Assembly (NCBI RefSeq): GCF_030053395.1
Contig: NZ_JASGBH010000006.1
Span: forward strand, 124,001-188,000
From: Limnohabitans lacus
GTDB taxonomy: Bacteria; Pseudomonadota; Gammaproteobacteria; Burkholderiales; Burkholderiaceae_C
DNA: 64,000 nt
Reading direction: 5' to 3'
The stretch's first letter is position 1, and the number at the start of each line of letters is the position of its first letter. Shown in pieces: positions 54,530 through 63,841 of this stretch. Below the pieces are notes generated by a model that made no database searches, had not been told where the DNA came from, and saw only the letters and a list, made by a program, of their open reading frames with translations. The position numbers and the translations under genes were made by a program.

Positions 54530-57500
54530 TCAATCCTTGCGCACGGTGTAGATCAAATCGAGCGCGTTGTCTTGCCCGGTTTGCGCCCGCAGGGTCAGGC
54601 GGCGAGAGAGGTCGTAGAACACATAGAAGCTACCGAAGGTGCCTTTCAAGCTGGTTTCATAGACCAGGTAGAAATCTTTGGACAAGCGTTTGCCCAAGGT
54701 GACGGCGGCGCCTGTGGCGGTGGCGCTGTTGCCAATATCGCTGCGGCTGCCGTTGGCCAGCGAGATCTCGTCCAGCCCCAGGGCGCCCGCCATTTCGCTG
54801 CCCAGGGTTTTGCCGTTGCTGCTGAACAAGGCCAGCGCGGCTTGCTGCAAGACGGCCGATTCGGCGCCACCGTTGGCCCCGGAGCGCCCCAGCACCAGCC
54901 AGGCCAGTTTGTCGGCATCGGGCATCTCGGGGTCGGAATACAAACGCACCTTGGGCGTCATGGCGCTGCCGGTGATTTGAACACCCACGCGTTGCGACAA
55001 ATTGGGTCGGATCGCGAGGATCTCGAGCAGCGGGTTGTCATAGGGGCCATTGAATCGCAGCAAGCCCGTTTCGATTTTCAGCTGTTGGCCATACGCTTTG
55101 TAGCGGCCCCCCTCGGTGTTGACTTCGCCCACCAAGCGCGGGGTGCCTTTGCTGGCGGCGTTGCTGATCAAATTCACTTTGCCGCCCAAGCGGGTGGTCA
55201 AGCCGTGCCCTTGCACTTGAAAGTCGGGCCCCAGGTCCAGCGTGACTTGCACATCGGGCGTGCCCAAGATGGATGTACCCGCCGAGGGCGCGGTGTCAGT
55301 GGCCGCCACTTGCGCGCGGCGTTTGTCGGTGATGACCACGTCTTGGCCCAATGTGGGGGTGCTGTCCTCGGGCAGGATGAACAGGGCTTGGTCGGCTTGC
55401 ACCAGACCGCGCAATTGCAATTGGCCCTTGTGCATTTGCGCCTTGACTTGGCCCGAAATGGCCAGACGTCGATCGGCGCGGTTGCTCACCCGCAGGGCCT
55501 TGGCCTGCATGTTCAGCACCATGTCCACCTGACCGAGTGGGGATGCGTTGGCGGCGCCTGTGGGTGGCAGCCAGGTCAGTTGGCCTTGCGCTTGCAATTG
55601 CCCGCCTTGTGCACCGGCGCCGCGCAGGCTCAATTGCTCTAGGTCTACTTGCTGGCCATGCACCCTGGCCCGCAATTGACCTTGGCTGAACTCGATGCCT
55701 TGCACCGCCGAGCGCACGGCCAGGTTGTCGGCTTGCACTTGGCCTTCCCACTGCGGGTCTGCTCGGGTGCCGCTCAGGCTCAGTTGTGTGTCCAGGGTGC
55801 CTTGCACGCGCCAACCGGGTGGCGCCAACAAGGACCAGGCCCCCACGCGCGGGAGCTGGGCCTTCAAGGTCCCCGAGACCGGTGCTTGATCGGGCCAGTG
55901 CCAGCCCTGGGCGTCGTGGCTCAAGCGGCTTTGGCCTTGTGCTTGCAGTCGCCCCATTTGTTCGCTGTCCCAGTTCAGCTGCATCACCGCCTGCGCATCG
56001 TCAATGCTCAGGGCGATGCTGGCTTCTCGCAGCCCGGCGCTGATGCGTTGCTTGGGGCTGTTGTCGGCGTTGATGCGCAAATCGCCGCTGCTGCGTTCGA
56101 GCTTGGCCCGCACCGCCAGTGCAGGCGTTTGAGACAGCTGGATTTGGCCTTTGAGCAGCAAATCACTTTCCACTTCGGGCCCAAAGCCGGTGGGCAGCCA
56201 GCGCATGGGCAGGGCGTCGATGCGTGCCGACAAGGCCATGGTGGTGGGCCATGCAGCGCCTTTTGGGGCTGCGTTGGCTTGCCATTGACCGGCATCCCAC
56301 TGCAGCACCGCTTGTCCTGGGATGGGGCCTTGCAAAGCAACGCGTCCGGCTTGCCAGCGCAGCTGTTGGGCCAAGGCGGTGGCGGTCCAGTGCCAAGGCA
56401 CTGGGCTGCTCAACTGGGCTTTCCAGGGCGAGGCTTGTTCGGGTGTGGACAGTTGCAGTGCTGCGCTGTCGATCTGGCCTTGCCAATCCAGGGCCGACAA
56501 GGCTGAGCTGCCGGCGCTCGCTTGCGTTTGCAGGCGCCAAGTTTGTGCGCCGCGCAGCACCTGCGCATCGATGTTCACTTGCAGTGCGGACAAGCGACCT
56601 TGCACTTGGACTTGGCCTTTTTGCAAGCGCAAAGGTTCCGCGCTGTTGGCCTGTGCCGTCAGGCGAGGCAGTGTGGTTTGCCACTGCACCGTCGTGTCGC
56701 TCTGTTGGAAGCCGCCTTGCCACTGCGCATGCATGTGTGCCGGACCACTGGCCTGCCAGCCTTGGAGCCGTTCGGTCCAACCGGGCCAGCGCTTGAGCCA
56801 GGCCATGCCCACGGTGGCATCGCTGATGTCGAGTTGGATGTGGCCCTGGCCTTGCTGAGGGGCCAGCAGGCCTTCGGCCTGGGCTTGCAGGCCGGGCGAT
56901 TGCCACTTCAGCTGGCCTTGCGCCGTTTTTTGCGTGGGCTTGTAGCTGAACTGCCCTTGCAGGCGGGCGTCAGCGGCTTGCACGTCCAGCGATTGGATGT
57001 CCCACAGCGCGGCTTGCCAAAGGCCCTTCAGATGCAGTCGCTCCCACTGCAGGCCAGCCCGTGTTTGAGGGCTGCGGTCGGCGGTCAGGTCGGCCTGCAC
57101 GGCCACGGTGCGAGCGTCGATCGACTGGGCTTGGATTTGGCCATCCAAGGCACTGCCTGCCAAGGCGCTGTGCAATTGATCGGGCTGGATGCCCGTGATG
57201 CGGACCCGCCCCGTCCAGCCGGCAGTGGTTTGCTGGCCCTCGCCTTGCACCCGGCCTTTGGCAATGTGCGCTTGCAGCGCTTGGATTTGCCAAAGCCCAT
57301 CGGCCTGCCGCTGCAGCTGGGCTGACAACTGGCTCAGGGGAAGGGCTTGGCGGTTCCAAGGGCCGGGGCTTTGGTTTTTCAGATCGGCCAGGATGTGCCA
57401 TGTGGGGCCTTGCGGTGCGATGGACGCTTGGCCCGACAAGCTCGTTTGGGGGGCCCCAGGCCAAAGGGCCGCCAGGTTCAGTTGCTGCACTTGGGCGCTG

Positions 57501-58327
57501 GCCTGATCGATCGCTTGTTCTTGCCATGGCTGAATGCGCGCCTGCATTTGAAGGCGCATGCCTGCGCTGCCGGTGGCCGGTTGCAGTTCGGCGCTCAGCG
57601 CCAAAGCGGCGTCAGCGCCTGCCAGCGTGCCTTGTGCAGCCGCTTGCGCCAACAGGGTCAAGGGCCTGGCGCCTGCGCTGGTGATGACCTGTCCTTGCAA
57701 TTGCGCTTGCAGCGCCATGGGTGAGGCCGCTTGCAGTTGGGCATTCAAGCTGTAGCGGCCTTGCGCCACGTCAAAAGGTTCCAGCTGCAGCTGGTGTTCG
57801 GCCCCGTTGTAGGCGTAATGGCCTTTGAGCCCTGAAGCTTGAAAAGCCGGTGGGCCAGCCCACGCCAGATGGTCAATCTGCCAAGGTAAGACCACGTGCA
57901 ACGGCCAGCGCAGTTGCGTGAGCGGCTTCGTTGGGTTGGCCGGGTTTTGATCGTTGATGCGCAAGCTGCCCATGCCCAGTCGGGTCAGGGGCAGTTGGCC
58001 AAGCCACAGCTTGGACCAGTCCAGCGAGATCTCTGTGTGCTCGCCTTGCACCTGCAAGGCACCTTGTTGCCAATGCCACTGGCCCACACGGCCGCCATGG
58101 CGCAGGCTGCCGGTCACTTGATCTGCGCTCAGGCTTTGGCCTGCAGGCATGAGCCATGCGGCCAGCCGCAAGATGCTGGCCAGTGAGCCTGCAGAGCCTG
58201 CCCACCCATAAGCACCCCAAGCCACAGCACCGCACGCCAGCACGGTCAGGGCCGAGGCGCTGAGCCAGCGGCGAACCCTGAGGCGCTTGGGCCCTTGGGT
58301 GGGTGTGTCGGTGTCGGTCTTGTGCAT
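54530..58327 (-). CDS. tamB: Translocation and assembly module protein TamB
   Basis: 1265 aa. One N-terminal membrane anchor (about residues 20-50) is followed by a very long region of alternating polar and hydrophobic strands rich in Gln and Leu (repeated LQAQ/GQL patterns), forming a hydrophobic groove. The DUF490/TamB C-terminal domain has the YKAYGQQLKIETGLLRFNGPYDNPLLEILAIRP segment. It acts in lipid or outer-membrane protein transport with TamA. The start overlaps the tamA stop. Confidence 0.93.
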   Translation of the reverse strand: MHKTDTDTPTQGPKRLRVRRWLSASALTVLACGAVAWGAYGWAGSAGSLASILRLAAWLMPAGQSLSADQVTGSLRHGGRVGQWHWQQGALQVQGEHTEISLDWSKLWLGQLPLTRLGMGSLRINDQNPANPTKPLTQLRWPLHVVLPWQIDHLAWAGPPAFQASGLKGHYAYNGAEHQLQLEPFDVAQGRYSLNAQLQAASPMALQAQLQGQVITSAGARPLTLLAQAAAQGTLAGADAALALSAELQPATGSAGMRLQMQARIQPWQEQAIDQASAQVQQLNLAALWPGAPQTSLSGQASIAPQGPTWHILADLKNQSPGPWNRQALPLSQLSAQLQRQADGLWQIQALQAHIAKGRVQGEGQQTTAGWTGRVRITGIQPDQLHSALAGSALDGQIQAQSIDARTVAVQADLTADRSPQTRAGLQWERLHLKGLWQAALWDIQSLDVQAADARLQGQFSYKPTQKTAQGQLKWQSPGLQAQAEGLLAPQQGQGHIQLDISDATVGMAWLKRWPGWTERLQGWQASGPAHMHAQWQGGFQQSDTTVQWQTTLPRLTAQANSAEPLRLQKGQVQVQGRLSALQVNIDAQVLRGAQTWRLQTQASAGSSALSALDWQGQIDSAALQLSTPEQASPWKAQLSSPVPWHWTATALAQQLRWQAGRVALQGPIPGQAVLQWDAGQWQANAAPKGAAWPTTMALSARIDALPMRWLPTGFGPEVESDLLLKGQIQLSQTPALAVRAKLERSSGDLRINADNSPKQRISAGLREASIALSIDDAQAVMQLNWDSEQMGRLQAQGQSRLSHDAQGWHWPDQAPVSGTLKAQLPRVGAWSLLAPPGWRVQGTLDTQLSLSGTRADPQWEGQVQADNLAVRSAVQGIEFSQGQLRARVHGQQVDLEQLSLRGAGAQGGQLQAQGQLTWLPPTGAANASPLGQVDMVLNMQAKALRVSNRADRRLAISGQVKAQMHKGQLQLRGLVQADQALFILPEDSTPTLGQDVVITDKRRAQVAATDTAPSAGTSILGTPDVQVTLDLGPDFQVQGHGLTTRLGGKVNLISNAASKGTPRLVGEVNTEGGRYKAYGQQLKIETGLLRFNGPYDNPLLEILAIRPNLSQRVGVQITGSAMTPKVRLYSDPEMPDADKLAWLVLGRSGANGGAESAVLQQAALALFSSNGKTLGSEMAGALGLDEISLANGSRSDIGNSATATGAAVTLGKRLSKDFYLVYETSLKGTFGSFYVFYDLSRRLTLRAQTGQDNALDLIYTVRKD

Positions 58328-60108
58328 CAAAAGACAAAGCCCACGCTCAAGTGCAGGCGCAATTTGTGCACCGCTTGGCCATACGCCAGGTCCATGCGCA
58401 AAGGCCCGATCGGGCTGCGCCAGCGCGCACCCACGCCGTAGCCGATTTGGGCTTTGAGTTGGCTCATCTGGTCAGCCACAGCCCCTGCATCCACGAACAC
58501 CGCGCTTTCCCAGTCGGTGCGTTGCTGGTCCCAGCGTATGGGTCTTTGCCACTCGATGCTGCCGGTGCTGATGTAGCGGCCAGCAGCGATCGCGCCATTG
58601 CTTTGCGTGACACCAATGCTCGACAAGGCGTAACCGCGCACGCTGTTGTCACCCCCGGCCACAAACAGCTGTGTGGTGGGCAAGCCCGAGGTGTCGCGGC
58701 TGATCACGCTGCCCGCTTCTGCACGGATGGCCAGTCGGCCTGATTCGCGGCCCAGTGGCAACAGGTACATGCCGCGCGCCAACCAGCGTGTGAAGGGTTC
58801 ACGCTCAGCGCCCAAGCTCAGACCTGTGCCCAGTTCCAGACTGCCGGCCAGGCCCTGGGTGGGGAAGGGCAGGCTGTCAAGGCGTCGCCACGTCCAGGCG
58901 TAGTTGGCGCTGACCGATTCACGTTGACCGACCAAGGCGCCTGTGCTGGTGGCGGCGTCGTATTGCGCGTAATACGAACGGTCGGTGCGCTCTTCGCGTT
59001 GGGTACGGCCAAAGCGCCACCGTTGGCTGGTCACGTCGTAACCCACCAGTTGTTGGTGATCGAGTTGGGCCGAGCCGTTCCAGCGCCACAGGCTGGCATC
59101 GGGGGGCGCCAGCAGGTCCAGGCCCCAGGTTTGCTGCACTTTGTCGACCGACAGTTTCGTCACGCCCCGCCAGTCCAGGCCGGGGATGCGGTGCTGGGTG
59201 TATTCCGCGGTCAGACGCGGCCCGTTGTCGCTGCGCACGCCCACACCCATGACCCATTTTTGGCGCAGTGCTTCTTTCAGTTCCACCTTGATGGGCATGG
59301 CGGACACGTCGCCTTCGGCATCGAGCGAGACGAACACCGCGTCGTAAAAACCGCTGACCACCAGGCGTTGCTGCGCCAGCAGCAAATCGTTTTGTTTGTA
59401 CACCGCGCCAAGTGTCAGGTGCGACAAGCGCTCCACTTGCTCGGCGCTGTAGCGCTCGGTGCCTGTGATGACCAAGGGTCCAATGTGGACCTGGGGGCCC
59501 GAGTCGAGGGTGATCGACAGCCGTACCTGGTTGGTCTGCGCGTCCACATCGGCCTGGCTGTCGGTGATGCGTGCTTGCGGGTAGCGCTCTGCCTGCACCA
59601 GGCGCAGGGCCCGGGTTTTGGCTTGGCTCCACTGGCTTTGGCTGAAATCTTGTCCGACAGGAAGAGCCCATTCTGTGAGCACCTGTTCGCGTTGCTTGCG
59701 GGCTTCAGGCCGGTCAAGGATGTCGCCTTGCCAGCGGATGTCCACTGCTGCAATGCGCGCCAAAGGACCCACATCGATGTTCAGGTCGACTTGGCGCAGG
59801 TGGGTGGCGCTGGGGGTGGCGACCAGCTGCCATTGCAGCTGGGGGTTGAAGTAGCCTTGCGTGGCCAGCAATTCGCGGGCTTGCTCATCGGCATCGCGCA
59901 GCAGCTTGGCCATTTCCTGATCGTCCAGGTCGGTCAGGTTTTTGTAGCGCTGCAAACCTAAGTGCTGCGCCATCCAGGGCGCGATGTCTTTGTCGTTGGC
60001 CTCGATGCGCAGCTCGAAAGCCAAAGGCTCGGCCGTTTGGGCGAAGGCCTGCGTGCACCACAAGGTGCACGCCAAAATCAGGGTTCGAAGGCCAAGAGCG
60101 CGACTCAC
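58327..60108 (-). CDS. tamA: Outer membrane protein assembly factor TamA
   Basis: 593 aa from the GTG at 60108, which overlaps the upstream stop (GTGA). A signal peptide (LRTLILACTLWCTQAFAQ) is followed by POTRA-type repeats (residues about 30-270) and a C-terminal barrel with the GVGVRSDNGPRLTAEYTQHRIPG start and a final aromatic strand (LHLSVGFVF). It inserts proteins into the outer membrane together with TamB. Confidence 0.93.
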   Translation of the reverse strand: MSRALGLRTLILACTLWCTQAFAQTAEPLAFELRIEANDKDIAPWMAQHLGLQRYKNLTDLDDQEMAKLLRDADEQARELLATQGYFNPQLQWQLVATPSATHLRQVDLNIDVGPLARIAAVDIRWQGDILDRPEARKQREQVLTEWALPVGQDFSQSQWSQAKTRALRLVQAERYPQARITDSQADVDAQTNQVRLSITLDSGPQVHIGPLVITGTERYSAEQVERLSHLTLGAVYKQNDLLLAQQRLVVSGFYDAVFVSLDAEGDVSAMPIKVELKEALRQKWVMGVGVRSDNGPRLTAEYTQHRIPGLDWRGVTKLSVDKVQQTWGLDLLAPPDASLWRWNGSAQLDHQQLVGYDVTSQRWRFGRTQREERTDRSYYAQYDAATSTGALVGQRESVSANYAWTWRRLDSLPFPTQGLAGSLELGTGLSLGAEREPFTRWLARGMYLLPLGRESGRLAIRAEAGSVISRDTSGLPTTQLFVAGGDNSVRGYALSSIGVTQSNGAIAAGRYISTGSIEWQRPIRWDQQRTDWESAVFVDAGAVADQMSQLKAQIGYGVGARWRSPIGPLRMDLAYGQAVHKLRLHLSVGFVF

Positions 60109-61289
60109 TTGCTCAGCAAACGCATGGCATCTTCCAGACCCTTGAGGGTCAAGGGGAACATGCGTTGACTCATCAGCTGCTGGATGATGGAGATGCTCTG
60201 GCGGTACTGCCAGACGCCTTGCGGCTCGGGGTTGATCCAGGCAAATTTGGGAAAGGCGTGTGTCAAGCGCTGCAGCCATTCGGCGCCCGCTTCTTCGTTG
60301 TTGTATTCCACGCTGCCGCCTTTTTGCAAAATCTCATAGGGGCTCATGGTGGCGTCGCCGATGAAGATCAGCTTGTAATCCTTGTTGTACTTGCGCAGGA
60401 TGTCCCAGGTGGCGAATTTCTCAGCGAAGCGGCGTTTGTTATTCTTCCACATGAAGTCGTAAACGCAGTTGTGGAAGTAATAAAAGTCCAGGTGCTTGAA
60501 CTCGGCTTTGACGGCCGAGAACATTTCTTCCACCCGGGCGATGTGGTCGTCCATGGTGCCGCCCACGTCCATGAGCAGCAGCACCTTCACGTTGTTGTGG
60601 CGCTCTGGGCGCATCAGGATGTCCAGGTACCCCGCGTTGGCCGCTGTCTTGCGGATGGTGCCGTCCAGGTCTAACTCTTCCACTGAGCCTTCGCGTGCGA
60701 ATCGGCGCAGGCGGCGCAGCGCCACTTTGATGTTGCGCGTGCCCAGCTCTTGTTGGTCGTCGTAGTCCTTGTAGGCGCGTTGGTCCCAAACCTTGACGGC
60801 ACTGCGGTTGCCGCCTTTGCCGCCAATGCGGATGCCCTGTGGGTTGTAGCCGCCATTGCCAAAAGGCGAGGTGCCCCCGGTGCCGATCCATTTGTTGCCA
60901 CCTTCGTGGCGCTCTTTTTGTTCTTCGAGGCGCTTTTTGAGCGTCTCCATCAGCTCGTCCCAGCCCATCTTCTCGATGGCTGCTTTTTGTTCGGGCGTGA
61001 GCTCTTTTTGCAAGATCTTTTCCAGCCAGTCGAGCGGGACGTCTTTGGTGAAGTCGGTCAACATCTCCACGCCCTTGAAATAGGCGCCAAAAGCTTTGTC
61101 GAACTTGTCGAAGTGTTTCTCGTCCTTGACCAGCACCGTGCGGCTCAAGTGGTAGAAATCGTCGATGCTGCAAGCATCCGACGCGGGGCCGACCACATTG
61201 GCCTCGAGCGCCTCGAGCAGTGTGAGGAACTCGCGCACCGAAACCGGCACTTTGGCAGCACGCAGGGTGTAGAAAAAATCGATCAGCAT
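60105..61289 (-). CDS. VWA-domain protein (CoxE-like), MoxR partner
   Basis: 394 aa from the ATG at 61289. A long helical N-terminus with charged KKRLEEQKERHEGG is followed by a Gly-rich segment (GGTSPFGNGGYNPQGIRIGGKGG) and a VWA fold with a variant metal site LLLMDVGGTMDDH (DxGxT instead of DxSxS). It parallels CbbO with a MoxR ATPase in the same operon. The complex probably remodels an unidentified client. Overlaps tamA by 4 bases. Confidence 0.85.
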   Translation of the reverse strand: MLIDFFYTLRAAKVPVSVREFLTLLEALEANVVGPASDACSIDDFYHLSRTVLVKDEKHFDKFDKAFGAYFKGVEMLTDFTKDVPLDWLEKILQKELTPEQKAAIEKMGWDELMETLKKRLEEQKERHEGGNKWIGTGGTSPFGNGGYNPQGIRIGGKGGNRSAVKVWDQRAYKDYDDQQELGTRNIKVALRRLRRFAREGSVEELDLDGTIRKTAANAGYLDILMRPERHNNVKVLLLMDVGGTMDDHIARVEEMFSAVKAEFKHLDFYYFHNCVYDFMWKNNKRRFAEKFATWDILRKYNKDYKLIFIGDATMSPYEILQKGGSVEYNNEEAGAEWLQRLTHAFPKFAWINPEPQGVWQYRQSISIIQQLMSQRMFPLTLKGLEDAMRLLSK

Positions 61290-61912
61290 GGCGATGGGTC
61301 CTTGATGCTGGAGCGGCTGAGCAGATGGCCAAGGTGCGCTTTCACCGTGGGCCACTCGCTGGCAATGATGCTGTACACGCAGGTGTCGCGCAGTGTGCCA
61401 GCAGCCAGAGGGTGCGGATTGATTTGGTGGCTGCGCAACACGCCGTCGAGTTTGGCTCCCAAGCGCTCGATGGCGCGGCGGCTTTGTTGGTTGAAGAAAT
61501 GCGTGCGGAATTCCACCGCGATGCAGTCCAGTTGTTCAAAGGCATGGCTCAGCAAGAGCCGCTTGGCCTCGGTGTTGAGCGGTGTGCGCTGCACGCTTTG
61601 GCGGTACCAGGTGGAGCCGATTTCCACGCGGCGGTTGGCCGCGTCGATGTTCATGTAGGTGGTCATGCCGACCGCTTGGCTTGTGGCCGGATCGATCACG
61701 GCAAAAGGGCACATGCTGCCTTGGGCCTGCAGGTCCAGGCGGCGTTGGATTTCGGCGGTCATGCCCTCAGGGGCTGGAATCGCGGTGTACCAGCGTTGCC
61801 ACAATTGGCCGTCGCGCACCGCCTCCACCAGCGCATCGTGGTGCGTGGCCGACAAGGGCTCCAAGCGCACATGCTGGCCGGTCAGGGTGAGGGGTGACGC
61901 GAAGGCGTTCAT
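61283..61912 (-). CDS. GNAT-family N-acetyltransferase
   Basis: 209 aa RimJ/RimL-like acetyltransferase: VRLEPLSATHHDALVEAV at the start, IDAANRRVEIGSTWYRQSVQRTPLNTEAKRLLLSHAFE for the CoA-binding strand-helix, and NQQSRRAIERLGAKLDG typical of the C-terminal part. Substrate unknown. It overlaps the VWA gene by 7 bases, so it is in the same transcript. Confidence 0.88.
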   Translation of the reverse strand: MNAFASPLTLTGQHVRLEPLSATHHDALVEAVRDGQLWQRWYTAIPAPEGMTAEIQRRLDLQAQGSMCPFAVIDPATSQAVGMTTYMNIDAANRRVEIGSTWYRQSVQRTPLNTEAKRLLLSHAFEQLDCIAVEFRTHFFNQQSRRAIERLGAKLDGVLRSHQINPHPLAAGTLRDTCVYSIIASEWPTVKAHLGHLLSRSSIKDPSPC

Positions 61913-62139
61913 GCCTTGTCGTTATTTTGTTGTTGCTTGGCTCGCCAAAACCGCGCCAGGTGCAAACCGCCGCCACCGCCCAGTCCGACCAGCAAGATCG
62001 CGCCGATGCTGGCGTTGTTGTAGCCGGCGCTGAAGATGTTCCAGCCCAAGAGCTGGCCGATCCAGTAACCGGCGACCGCGCCGCCGACAAAGCCGACGGC
62101 ATCCGAGAGGCCTTCCAGCAGCAGTTTTCGTGCAGACAT
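61909..62139 (-). CDS. Small glycine-rich membrane protein
   Basis: 76 aa. Two helices: VGFVGGAVAGYWIGQLLGW and ASIGAILLVGLGGGGGLHLARF. They are rich in Gly, with GxxxG-type packing, and an AtpI/TMEM-like arrangement is possible. The basic C-tail is RAKQQQNND. Position between moxR and the acetyltransferase gene, overlapping the latter by 4 bases, suggests an accessory membrane part of the MoxR-VWA module. Confidence 0.65.
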   Translation of the reverse strand: MSARKLLLEGLSDAVGFVGGAVAGYWIGQLLGWNIFSAGYNNASIGAILLVGLGGGGGLHLARFWRAKQQQNNDKA

Positions 62140-62149
62140 GGCCAGCCTC

Positions 62150-62992
62150 TCAGCGGTTGCGCTGGTTCATGAAAACCAGTTTCTCAAACAAAGTCACATC
62201 CTGCTCGTTCTTCAGCAAGGCGCCCACCAGAGGAGGCACCGAGACCTTTTGGTCAGCGCTTTGCAGGGCTTCGAGGGGGATGTCTTCAGCCACCAACAGT
62301 TTCAGCCAGTCGAGCAGTTCGCTGGTGGAGGGTTTTTTCTTGAGACCTGGCAGGTTGCGCACGTCGTAGAAGGTCTTGAGGGCCAGGGCCAGCAGATCTT
62401 TCTTGAGCGTGGGAAAGTGCACGTCCACGATCTGCTTCATGGTTTCCGCTTCAGGGAACTTGATGTAGTGGAAGAAGCAGCGTCGCAAGAAAGCGTCGGG
62501 CAATTCTTTTTCGTTGTTCGAGGTGATGAACACCAGTGGGCGGGTCTTGGCCTTGATCAGCTGGCGCGTCTCGTAGCAATAGAACTCCATGCGGTCGATC
62601 TCGCGCAGCAGGTCGTTTGGAAACTCGATGTCGGCCTTGTCGATTTCATCGATCAGGATGGCCACAGGTGTTTCGGAGGTGAAGGCCTGCCAGAGCACCC
62701 CTTTGATGATGTAGTTCTCGATGTCCTTGACCTTTTCTTCGCCCAATTGGCTGTCGCGCAGACGGCTCACGGCGTCGTACTCGTACAGGCCTTGCTGGGC
62801 CTTGGTGGTCGATTTGATGTGCCACTGCAAAAGCGGCAGGCCCAGCGCTTCGGACACTTCCTCGGCCAGCATGGTTTTGCCGGTACCGGGCTCACCCTTG
62901 ACCAGCAAAGGGCGCTTGAGGGTGATGGCGGCGTTGACGGCCAGCATCAGGTCTTGGGTGGCTACGTATTTTTCGGTACCTTGAAATTTCAT
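62150..62992 (-). CDS. MoxR-type AAA+ ATPase
   Basis: 280 aa from the ATG at 62992. Walker A LVKGEPGTGKT at residues 30-40, Walker B AILIDEIDKAD at residues 111-121, and sensor 1 VFITSNNEKELPDAFLRRC. It leads the operon moxR - membrane protein - GNAT - VWA - tamA - tamB. By analogy with CbbQ it probably uses ATP to open or load a client protein held by the VWA protein. Confidence 0.92.
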   Translation of the reverse strand: MKFQGTEKYVATQDLMLAVNAAITLKRPLLVKGEPGTGKTMLAEEVSEALGLPLLQWHIKSTTKAQQGLYEYDAVSRLRDSQLGEEKVKDIENYIIKGVLWQAFTSETPVAILIDEIDKADIEFPNDLLREIDRMEFYCYETRQLIKAKTRPLVFITSNNEKELPDAFLRRCFFHYIKFPEAETMKQIVDVHFPTLKKDLLALALKTFYDVRNLPGLKKKPSTSELLDWLKLLVAEDIPLEALQSADQKVSVPPLVGALLKNEQDVTLFEKLVFMNQRNR

Positions 62993-63050
62993 GATGGGGG
63001 TCTCTTGGTCAGCGGGAAAAAACTTGTCAGGATTATGAGGGCCAGCCCGA

Positions 63051-63056
63051 TATAAT
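63051..63056 (+). promoter_or_regulatory. Sigma70 -10 element of the cytochrome c4 promoter
   Basis: A consensus TATAAT stands 43 bases before the c4 ATG. No good -35 at 16-18 bases is visible (TTGTCA is 21 bases away), so it may need an activator. Confidence 0.5.
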
Positions 63057-63062
63057 CCGCAT

Positions 63063-63076
63063 TTGATTTTTATCAA
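63063..63076 (+). promoter_or_regulatory. Perfect Fnr box upstream of cytochrome c4
   Basis: TTGAT-TTTT-ATCAA matches the Fnr consensus at all ten positions. It begins about where transcription from the TATAAT would start, so binding would probably repress c4 in low oxygen. Confidence 0.72.
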
Positions 63077-63098
63077 TCATTTGGATTGTCTAAGCAAA

Positions 63099-63758
63099 AT
63101 GAACAAGCTGTTGTCCTCGATGTTCGCTCTGGCTGTCGCCTCTGTGACCGCCATTTCCGCCCACGCTCAAGAAGTCAAGGGTGACGCCAAAGCCGCTGAG
63201 CAAAAGATCGCCATGTGCATCGGCTGCCACGGCATCAAAGGCTACCAGGCCAGCTTCCCAGAGGTGTATCGCGTCCCGATGATCTCCGGTCAAAACGCCA
63301 AGTACATTGCCTCCGCACTCACCGCCTACAAAAAAGGCGATCGCAAGCATCCCACCATGCGCGGCATCGCGGCCAGCTTGACCGATCAAGACATCGCTGA
63401 CATCTCGGCTTACTACGAACAGCACGGCAAGACCGAAGCCGTGGCCGCCGCTCCCGCAGCACCAGACGCCAAAGTGGCCGAGTTGCTCAAGAAAGGCGCT
63501 TGCGTGTCTTGCCACGGCGACAACTTCTCCAAGCCTGTGGACCCCAGCTACCCCAAGATCGCTGGCCAGCACAAAGATTTCTTGTTTGTCGCTTTGAAGT
63601 CCTACAAAGTGGAAAACCAATCCACTTGGGGCCGCAGCAACGGCGTCATGGGCGGCATTGCCAAGCAGTTCTCCAACGCCGAACTCAAAGCCCTGTCGGC
63701 TTATGTCGGTTCGCTCGAAGGCGATTTGAAAGTGGTGCCCCAATCCAAATTCCGCTGA
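63099..63758 (+). CDS. Diheme cytochrome c4
   Basis: 219 aa from the ATG at 63099. Signal peptide ends at AHAQ. Two cytochrome c domains: CIGCH near residue 45 and CVSCH near residue 146, each followed by KIAGQ- or SGQ-type segments and Met-containing helices. Divergent from moxR. A second c4 lies at 2191. It carries electrons to cytochrome c oxidases not present in the window. Confidence 0.92.
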   Translation: MNKLLSSMFALAVASVTAISAHAQEVKGDAKAAEQKIAMCIGCHGIKGYQASFPEVYRVPMISGQNAKYIASALTAYKKGDRKHPTMRGIAASLTDQDIADISAYYEQHGKTEAVAAAPAAPDAKVAELLKKGACVSCHGDNFSKPVDPSYPKIAGQHKDFLFVALKSYKVENQSTWGRSNGVMGGIAKQFSNAELKALSAYVGSLEGDLKVVPQSKFR

Positions 63759-63777
63759 TCCACTGGATCGGCAGACA

Positions 63778-63807
63778 GCAAAAAGCCCGCGCAAGCGGGC
63801 TTTTTGC
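63778..63807 (+). terminator. Rho-independent terminator after cytochrome c4
   Basis: GCAAAAAGCCCGC and GCGGGCTTTTTGC pair perfectly around GCAA with a T run. It can act on both strands. Confidence 0.92.
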
Positions 63808-63841
63808 ATTGGGGCCTGCAGAAAATGCAGGCGTCAGTGTT

